Shown: positions 6,644 through 11,629 of the stretch, piece after piece
How the letters are laid out: the number at the start of each line of letters is the position of its first letter
Numbering within the stretch: position 1 is the stretch's first letter
NCBI GenBank assembly: GCA_964450755.1
Contig: CAYVDJ010000043.1
Coordinates: 1-11,629 of the forward strand
DNA length: 11,629 bases
Origin: JAADDG01 sp964450755
Lineage (GTDB): Bacteria > Campylobacterota > Campylobacteria > Campylobacterales > JAADDG01
Reading direction: 5' to 3'
Translations under genes and position numbers: made by a program
The notes under the pieces: model-generated
What the model was told of the DNA's origin: nothing
The model's input: only the letters and a program-made list of their open reading frames with translations
The model's database searches: none

Positions 6644-7354
6644 ATGAAACGAAGCGGTTTTACGATGGTTGAACTTATCTTTGTTATTGTAATCATCGGT
6701 ATTTTGGCGACAATGGCAATGCCAAAATTCGGAGATACGACCAACAGGGCAAAGATAAACAGTGAACTTGCCGGAATGGAATCTATGGCGGCTGCCATAA
6801 AAGGAGCGATAGAATTTCATCAGGAAGATTTCGGGGATGCGAAAGTAAACTGGCACAATTATTCGGATATGAACGATTCTACAGGAAATTCGGCAGTCAG
6901 AGCAAAGCATTACGGCGCTATAAACAGTGCGAGAAAAGTTCTGAAAAAGATTGCAAAGAAAAATGACAAATTAAGAATAGCCGGATGGGCATTGATAGAT
7001 TCAAACGGAAACTGGTCATGGGCTGATGGACTTTATTATGATATTTTGATGATAGAGGGAGAGGCTTCAAACTCAAAAACAGGTGTCAGCTATCCAAAAG
7101 ATGCGCCCGGAAATGATTTTACAGGCAAACCGGATAAAAATGATTTTTGGATATTTAACCCTTCACCGGTTGATATAACAGTTGTGGGATCTAATGCAAA
7201 CACCCCTATAAAATCAGTAACTGTGGAAGCCGGAAGTTTGACTTTGGTAGATGTAAACGGTACAAAACCGGTAAATCCGGCTTATGTCAGATTCACAGGT
7301 CCAAACAACAGCAGTGGAGATCCTAAACAGTTTTATTTTATAAAACCACAATAA
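6644..7354 (+). CDS. Type IV pilin / type II secretion pseudopilin-like protein (first of pair)
   Basis: A 236-residue protein with a class III (prepilin) signal: a short basic leader M-K-R-S-G, cleavage expected before F6, glutamate at mature position 5 (E10) and a hydrophobic helix (9-26). A prepilin peptidase would process it, and it would be assembled into a type IV pilus or type II secretion pseudopilus in the inner membrane and periplasm. The C-terminal part has GKPDKNDFW (161-169), also present in the next gene, and a LVDVNG motif typical of pseudopilin C-termini. The start has AAGGAGAG at 6631-6638. No pilus or secretion machinery genes (ATPase, secretin, prepilin peptidase) are in the window, so whether it belongs to a pilus or a secretion system is open. 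Confidence 0.88.
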   Translation: MKRSGFTMVELIFVIVIIGILATMAMPKFGDTTNRAKINSELAGMESMAAAIKGAIEFHQEDFGDAKVNWHNYSDMNDSTGNSAVRAKHYGAINSARKVLKKIAKKNDKLRIAGWALIDSNGNWSWADGLYYDILMIEGEASNSKTGVSYPKDAPGNDFTGKPDKNDFWIFNPSPVDITVVGSNANTPIKSVTVEAGSLTLVDVNGTKPVNPAYVRFTGPNNSSGDPKQFYFIKPQ

Positions 7355-7360
7355 TTTAAA

Positions 7361-7384
7361 AAGATACGGCTTTTGCCGTATTTT
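7361..7384 (+). terminator. Hairpin between the two pseudopilin genes
   Basis: ATACGGC (7364-7370) pairs perfectly with GCCGTAT (7375-7381) around a TTTT loop, and flanking A-T pairs lengthen the stem. Only about four T follow. It starts 7 nt after the first stop and ends just before the SD of the next gene. It may act as a leaky terminator or a 3'-end stabiliser that lowers the second gene relative to the first. Confidence 0.6.
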
Positions 7385-7399
7385 GAGAAGGATTAAGAT

Positions 7400-8029
7400 A
7401 TGAAACGGGCTTTTACAATGATAGAACTTATCATGGTTATCGTTATTATAGGGATTTTGGCTTCTATGGCGATGCCGAAACTAAACGGCTTTTCCGGTGA
7501 AGCTAAAAAATCTGCCGAAATTGCAACAGCCTCCGCACTCTCTGCGGCTTTGGACAGGATAGAGGGTGAGTGGAGTATCAGCGACGGTGATTTTGACTGG
7601 GATAATGATCATATAACAGACGATATCAAAACAGAACTCTCTGCATACGGATATCCGTATCATCTAAACAAAAACAACAAAACCTTCGGGGCTGTTTTGA
7701 AAAGTACCACAGGCGGAAAATTTTTGCTTCAACAGTCAAACAAGAAGAGATCTCAGTCTATATGTTCTATCTTCACAGGTCCCGCTTCAAATCCTCTAAA
7801 CGGTGTCTCTAGCGAAAAAGAGATCAGAGGAAAACCCGACAAAAATGATTTCTGGCTCTATGTGATCGAAGCAAATGCCACTAACAACGGCTGTTTTGTC
7901 AAAGGAGACAATATCGATACAAAACAGATAATAAGCGGAGATTTTATCCTTATAGATGTAAAAGGAGATAAAAAACCGGATTTTAAAAGAGACGATCTTG
8001 GAATCTCTTTTGATATAGTTTGTAACTGA
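7400..8029 (+). CDS. Type IV pilin / type II secretion pseudopilin-like protein (second of pair)
   Basis: A 209-residue paralogue of the preceding protein. The leader M-K-R-A is cut before F5, giving alanine rather than glycine at -1, a form I recall as common in Campylobacterota. E9 is the mature position-5 glutamate and the hydrophobic helix covers 8-25. GKPDKNDFW (144-152) and the LIDVKG motif (184-189) are shared with its neighbour; the middle regions differ. It has three cysteines (122, 165, 208), whereas the first protein has none, so a disulphide is possible. AAGGA at 7388-7392 serves the ATG at 7400. The gap after the first gene is 45 bp with a hairpin in it, so the two are probably in one transcript at different levels. 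Confidence 0.87.
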   Translation: MKRAFTMIELIMVIVIIGILASMAMPKLNGFSGEAKKSAEIATASALSAALDRIEGEWSISDGDFDWDNDHITDDIKTELSAYGYPYHLNKNNKTFGAVLKSTTGGKFLLQQSNKKRSQSICSIFTGPASNPLNGVSSEKEIRGKPDKNDFWLYVIEANATNNGCFVKGDNIDTKQIISGDFILIDVKGDKKPDFKRDDLGISFDIVCN

Positions 8030-8114
8030 TCTGTTTGGATTTTATTGTGTAACCGCATAGGCAGGAAGTATAACATCCCTCTTACAGTAGTGTAAAAATA
8101 ACATATCTTGCCAA

Positions 8115-8139
8115 AAAGTTTATATATAAATTAAACTTT
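8115..8139. repeat. Inverted repeat over the -35 region of the TPR-S gene promoter
   Basis: AAAGTTTA (8115-8122) and TAAACTTT (8132-8139) form a perfect 8-bp inverted repeat with a 9-nt AT-only spacer. It ends 8 nt before the TAAAAT box at 8148, exactly where a repressor or activator dimer would touch the promoter. No regulator gene is visible next to it. A chance AT-rich palindrome is possible. Confidence 0.5.
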
Positions 8140-8147
8140 ACTTATGG

Positions 8148-8153
8148 TAAAAT
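8148..8153 (+). promoter_or_regulatory. Probable -10 box of the TPR-S operon
   Basis: TAAAAT in the context TATGGTAAAATAC is a good Campylobacterota-style -10. Transcription from about 8160 would leave a very short leader before the AAGG site (8164-8167) of the 18-codon ORF at 8175. Confidence 0.5.
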
Positions 8154-8174
8154 ACTCTTCAAAAAGGCTAAAAA

Positions 8175-8231
8175 ATGGCTCTTGTGTTTATCTTTCATAC
8201 TTTAATTAGTTGGATAAAGAGTAACCTATGA
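8175..8231 (+). CDS. Possible 18-codon leader peptide, overlapping the TPR-S gene start
   Basis: An ATG with AAGG 7 nt upstream (8164-8167) opens an 18-codon ORF reading MALVFIFHTLISWIKSNL. Its TGA stop (8229-8231) overlaps the ATG of the next gene (8228-8230) as ATGA, the classic arrangement for translational coupling. The peptide is hydrophobic in its first two thirds and resembles no leader peptide I know; there is no codon run suggesting amino-acid attenuation. The next gene's own SD (AAAGAG, about 8216-8221) is modest, so the small ORF may deliver ribosomes to it. Short ORFs arise by chance, so the call is tentative. Confidence 0.4.
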   Translation: MALVFIFHTLISWIKSNL

Positions 8232-9676
8232 GAGATACCAAACTCATCCAGCATATCATCAGTGAACTTGAAAAGAGTGATCTTAAGTACAGAGGTAATA
8301 GGGAGCTTTTTGAGCTTCTTTTTGCTCCTGTGAGGTTTGGGGATGAGGGGGCATATCTGAGGAAAAAGGCTATCAAACCTATACTAGAGAGAGTCAAAGA
8401 GTATGATGAGTTTGAAAGAGTTAAGTTTTCAAAACTAGCAAACAACATCATCTGTGGTGATGATGAGGCTAGAGCAAGATTTGAAGTCAAATCTCTGCTT
8501 ATTGGGTTTATGAGGGAAGAAGATATAGATAGATTTGTAGATGGTATCCCTTGTAAAGATCCAAACGAAAAAAACTATAAAACCCACTTTGTAGATCATT
8601 GGCGAAAAGAGGATCGAAATATTCATGACAAGGTGATAAAACAGGCTTTGCAGAGAAACTTCGACTTTTCTGAAAATCTTTGGGGTTGTGGTGAAGTGGT
8701 TGTCAAAGAGAGTTTGAAAAAAGGGATCGAGAAGTTTATAAAGCGAGAGTTGAGCAAACATGTCGATATATTTGCCAAGATTCGTCAAGAGTTTCATCTT
8801 GAAAGCTCCATCACCGATGAAGAATTGGATGATTTGCAATCCATACGAGGCATGAGTCAAGTGGAGATCATGGAGTATATCGCTGAGCATTATCGGCTAG
8901 AGGAGAATCGTTCACAAGAGTTTTTGTTGAGATTTATCAACATACTCGATAAAAAAGGTTACTATCGACTCCTTTTGGGTGATGCTTATGATGTATTGGA
9001 GCCTCGTTTTAAAGAGAGCAATGAAGTCAAACTCATAACAGCTCATGCATACGGAAGTGCAGAGATAAATCAACCCAAAAAAGCTTTTGAGATACTCTCT
9101 ACCATAAAGCCAAGAGATTATGATATGTTAACAGAAGCTATCTCCAACATGAGACGATACCAGCTAAATGACAAAAGCTTAACACAACAGCAAAAAAGAG
9201 AGATCATAGAGAAGATCATCACCTTTTATGAAGATGCATTTTACGATGATGAGTGCAAACATCACTACTACCCAGGAGTCAATCTAGCCTATATCACAAC
9301 CTTAGCCAAGCTACTTTTTGGTAACAAGCTAAAAACCAAACTTACTACAAGCCAGATATATAACCTATCAAAAGATACTATTTTGGCTGACAAAAAGAGT
9401 CCAAAAAGTGCAAACAAATACTATGCAGAAGTAGCCAAAATAGAGTTTATGCTACTAAACAACAGTCCCAATGCTCTACTTGAGCTTGAAAGTTTTTTAG
9501 AGAATAATTCCCAAACTATCCCGCCAGTAGAGTTAGGAAGAACCCAAAGACAGATACAGTTTTTTGTAGATACTCTAAAGAGTCATAAAACGGATGATGT
9601 AGTAAAAAAGATGCAAAAAGCTATAGAGGTTATAGATGACTTTATGAAGTATGAGGCGGAGTGGGATAGGGCTTGA
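8228..9676 (+). CDS. TPR-S / DUF4071-like (ASK-type TRAFs-binding-like) protein, probable defence partner
   Basis: This 482-residue soluble, mostly helical protein is next to a TIR-STAND gene. Its C-terminal part (about 262-450) resembles the TPR-like central region of animal ASK/MAP3K5 kinases (DUF4071) and the bacterial TPR-S modules: YYPGVNLAYI (347-356), then ANKYYAEVAKIEFMLL (395-410) where the family has a similar 'W/Y-x-x-A-x-x-A-E' helix, and GRTQRQIQFF (437-446) as the 'R-x-Q-L' helix. Such modules are found in bacterial conflict systems alongside TIR or caspase-like effectors. The N-terminal 260 residues match no family I recognise: no nuclease, NTPase, TIR or membrane motif is visible, and C109, C154, H120 and H124 are unremarkable. 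CTA leucine codons are frequent in its second half and rare in addA, which is compatible with horizontal acquisition. The start at 8228 is ATGA-coupled to a small ORF. A sensor, adaptor or inhibitor role is inference. Confidence 0.75.
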   Translation: MRDTKLIQHIISELEKSDLKYRGNRELFELLFAPVRFGDEGAYLRKKAIKPILERVKEYDEFERVKFSKLANNIICGDDEARARFEVKSLLIGFMREEDIDRFVDGIPCKDPNEKNYKTHFVDHWRKEDRNIHDKVIKQALQRNFDFSENLWGCGEVVVKESLKKGIEKFIKRELSKHVDIFAKIRQEFHLESSITDEELDDLQSIRGMSQVEIMEYIAEHYRLEENRSQEFLLRFINILDKKGYYRLLLGDAYDVLEPRFKESNEVKLITAHAYGSAEINQPKKAFEILSTIKPRDYDMLTEAISNMRRYQLNDKSLTQQQKREIIEKIITFYEDAFYDDECKHHYYPGVNLAYITTLAKLLFGNKLKTKLTTSQIYNLSKDTILADKKSPKSANKYYAEVAKIEFMLLNNSPNALLELESFLENNSQTIPPVELGRTQRQIQFFVDTLKSHKTDDVVKKMQKAIEVIDDFMKYEAEWDRA

Positions 9677-9724
9677 TTTGAGGTGTTTTATAGATTGGTT
9701 TTTTATACTGATACTTAAAAAATC

Positions 9725-9753
9725 CAAATAATCCAAGAAAATTAAGTTATCAT
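9725..9753 (+). promoter_or_regulatory. 29-nt element upstream of the TIR-STAND gene, near-repeat of 1021-1049
   Basis: This is the second copy of the element seen before addA, ungapped, differing at three positions. TATCAT (9748-9753) would serve as -10 with a start near 9760; an AAAAGGA site follows at 9771-9777. It lies in the 106-bp gap after the TPR-S gene, so the TIR-STAND gene probably has its own promoter besides any read-through. Confidence 0.5.
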
Positions 9754-9782
9754 GAAAGAAACAAAAATCCAAAAGGAATCTT

Positions 9783-11629
9783 ATGAAAAAAGGTCTCTTT
9801 TTCTCTTATGGTAGAGATGAGTATGAAAAGTATGTTTTAAAGGTCAAGGAGTATCTTGAAAAAGAGGGTTTTAGTGTCTTTTTTGACAAAGAACAACTCA
9901 AACTTGGTAAAGAGTGGGCTTTGAAACTAGAAGTTGGTATAGAGCAAAACGATAAGTTTATCTTTTTTATAACACCACACTCATGTCGTCATGATGGGTT
10001 TTGCAGAAAAGAGATAAGCATGGCTATGCACTGCCAAAAAGAGATAATACCAGTTATGATAAAAGAGGCAAAACCCCCTTTGCTTGTTTGTGATTTGCAA
10101 CATTTGGATTTGCTTTTTCTTACACAAAAAAAAGAGAGTAAAGAAGAGTTTGAAGAGAGGATGCAGGAGCTTATAGGGGCTTTGAAGGGTGAGGTAAAGT
10201 TTGAGTTTAAAGAGGAGCAAAAGAGAGTTTATGATGAGTTAGAACCTATAGACTTCACCCAAGACTTTGCAAGACACAAAAGGTTTGTAGGTAGAGAGTG
10301 GGTAAAAGAGGAGGTCGATAAGTGGATAAAAGAGTATAAAAACTCCAGAGTGCTTTGGATTATGGCAGATGCAGGATATGGCAAAAGTGCTATTGCTTCT
10401 TACTTAACTGATGTACATGAAGATGTCATAGGCATACACTTTTGCAGTTACAACTATCCAAGCAAAAATGATGCAAGAAATGTCATAAAAACTTTGGCTT
10501 ATCATTTTCAAACTCAGATAGATGGGTATGTAGATGAGATAGTAAAGGAAAAAGTTGATAACTCACGAAGTATACAAGAACTATTTGAATCGTTGATTTT
10601 CAATCCTTTAAAAAGATTAGAACCTAAAAAAGATAGAAACTATATAGTTATCATAGATGCTCTTGATGAAGCACTTCAAAGTGGAGAAGTGGGGTTGATA
10701 GAACTTATAGCCAATGAGTTTTCTCAGTTGCCAGAGTATGTCAAGATCATCGTCACAAGCCGACCAGAGCCAAAGCTAAAACAGACACTTTCAGGATTGA
10801 AGCCGTTGGAGTTAAAAGCAGATGAAAAACAAAATAAAAAAGATTGCAAAGAGTTTATAGAGCTTAAACTAACTGAACTAAAGTATGAAAACTATATAGA
10901 AGATAGAGAGTTTTTTGAAATCTTGTTAGATAAAAGTGAAGCAAATATGCTCTATCTTACTCTCTTTTTTGATGGAGTAGAAAAAGATTTGATAGATATA
11001 GAAAAACCAGATATGTTTCCGATAGGATTAAACGGTATCTATGAAAACTTTTTCTCAAGAATCACAGAAGATGAAGATAAATATGATGAGATTTTCGCCC
11101 CACTGTTAGAAGTTATGGCTGTATATGATGAGCCGATAAACAAGAGATTGTTAGCAGATATAGTGGGGTTTTCTTTAAAAAAGACAAATCGTATATTGAC
11201 AAAGCTTGGTTCGATGTTAAGAAAAGATAAGAATACATTTGATTTTTACCATAAATCTCTAAAAGATTGGTTGGTTTTAGATGAAAATGTAAGTTACTTT
11301 ATAGATATACAAGAGGGAGAGAAAAGATATAAAACTTTTCTAAACAACCTCACCCCACAAACCTACAAAGAGGAGTATTTGGATTTTTGGGAGTTTAACA
11401 AAAAGCTAGTTGATCATATCTATAAAAGAGATGGGGACTTATCAAGTTATTTTGCTCTTTTAACTGATACTGAAGATATAAAGAAAAAAGTAGATTTATT
11501 AGTTCATCTGGGGTACTACTATAATCTACACAATAAAATGTATAGAGCTATACCTTTGCAAGAAGAGGCTTATAAAGTTTTAGAACCATTATATAATGAT
11601 GATAGTAAAAAATGGGCTGAGCTTTATAC
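9783..11629 (+). CDS. TIR-NACHT (STAND) NTPase, 3' end beyond the window
   Basis: The frame is open for 615 codons to the window edge, so the C-terminus is missing. An N-terminal TIR domain (about 3-135) has LFFSYGRDE (5-13), the BB-loop region FDKEQLKLG (34-42) and candidate catalytic E77 in GFCRKEISMAM (72-82), the place of the NAD-hydrolysing glutamate in SARM1-type TIRs. The STAND NTPase follows: FVGRE (168-172), Walker A A-D-A-G-Y-G-K-S (195-202), Walker B IVIIDALDEA (288-297), sensor KIIVTSRPEP (321-330) and a winged-helix-like FYHKSLKDWL (488-497). TPR-like helices begin near 570 (LLVHLGYYYNLHNKMYRAI). The start has AAAAGGA 5 nt upstream. Proteins of this build sense phage or other invaders through the repeat region, oligomerise through the NTPase and use TIR to cleave NAD or make a signal nucleotide. 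The ligand here is unknown. The TPR-S-type gene upstream is the probable partner. Confidence 0.9.
   Translation, partial: MKKGLFFSYGRDEYEKYVLKVKEYLEKEGFSVFFDKEQLKLGKEWALKLEVGIEQNDKFIFFITPHSCRHDGFCRKEISMAMHCQKEIIPVMIKEAKPPLLVCDLQHLDLLFLTQKKESKEEFEERMQELIGALKGEVKFEFKEEQKRVYDELEPIDFTQDFARHKRFVGREWVKEEVDKWIKEYKNSRVLWIMADAGYGKSAIASYLTDVHEDVIGIHFCSYNYPSKNDARNVIKTLAYHFQTQIDGYVDEIVKEKVDNSRSIQELFESLIFNPLKRLEPKKDRNYIVIIDALDEALQSGEVGLIELIANEFSQLPEYVKIIVTSRPEPKLKQTLSGLKPLELKADEKQNKKDCKEFIELKLTELKYENYIEDREFFEILLDKSEANMLYLTLFFDGVEKDLIDIEKPDMFPIGLNGIYENFFSRITEDEDKYDEIFAPLLEVMAVYDEPINKRLLADIVGFSLKKTNRILTKLGSMLRKDKNTFDFYHKSLKDWLVLDENVSYFIDIQEGEKRYKTFLNNLTPQTYKEEYLDFWEFNKKLVDHIYKRDGDLSSYFALLTDTEDIKKKVDLLVHLGYYYNLHNKMYRAIPLQEEAYKVLEPLYNDDSKKWAELY

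Noticed and set aside
8082..8095. TTACA-GTAG-TGTAA hairpin as the terminator of the pseudopilin genes
   Set aside because: Five-pair AT-rich stem followed by A rather than T on the + strand; too weak to call.
8435..8890. Antisense ORF of 151 codons opposite the TPR-S-type gene
   Set aside because: No recognisable motif or SD; the + strand frame spans it fully and shows family motifs downstream.
8228..11629. Thoeris, CBASS or short-prokaryotic-Argonaute system
   Set aside because: A TIR domain alone is not enough: there is no SIR2-SLOG ThsA, no CD-NTase cyclase and no Argonaute in the window.

Overview
The window looks like chromosomal DNA of a member of the Campylobacterota (epsilonproteobacteria), probably an environmental Sulfurovum/Sulfurimonas-type organism. 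The evidence is the strong AT bias, the L13 and S9 protein sequences, a single-chain RecB-like AddA helicase-nuclease of the Campylobacter/Helicobacter kind, pseudopilins with the K-R-A-F-T-M-I-E-L start common in this phylum, and promoters with a clear -10 box but no obvious -35. I cannot assign a genus from sequence alone.

Layout, all on the + strand: (1) 30-887, an Rpn-type PD-(D/E)XK nuclease with a TTG start, an in-frame 12-bp repeat tract and a well-placed internal start at 633 that could make a separate C-terminal protein. (2) 1072-5563, a probable three-gene operon: AddA-like helicase-nuclease, a secreted protein of unknown function, and an AIM24/TIGR00266 protein. (3) 5656-6473, rplM-rpsI, closed by a good intrinsic terminator. 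(4) 6644-8029, two related type IV/II pseudopilins separated by a hairpin. (5) 8175 to the end, an accessory locus: a promoter with an inverted repeat over its -35 region, a tiny ORF that overlaps the next start codon (ATGA), a 482-residue protein ending in a TPR-S/DUF4071-like (ASK-kinase TRAFs-binding-like) module, and a TIR-NACHT (STAND) protein that runs off the right edge.

How the parts fit: the middle (1072-8029) is mostly housekeeping: DNA break repair, ribosome assembly and surface or secretion pseudopilins. The two ends carry probable genome-defence genes. At the left, Rpn nucleases in E. coli are anti-phage toxins held in check by proteins made from an internal start in the same gene, and this gene has the features needed for the same arrangement. 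At the right, a TIR domain with an intact candidate catalytic glutamate is fused to a STAND NTPase and the start of a helical-repeat sensor, next to a TPR-S-type partner. This fits a nucleotide-hydrolysing abortive-infection system. A 29-nt near-repeat precedes both addA and the TIR-STAND gene and is probably a shared promoter-type element.

The pairing of the 482-residue protein with the TIR-NACHT gene is the best candidate for a little-described system. The N-terminal two thirds of the 482-residue protein match no family I recognise.
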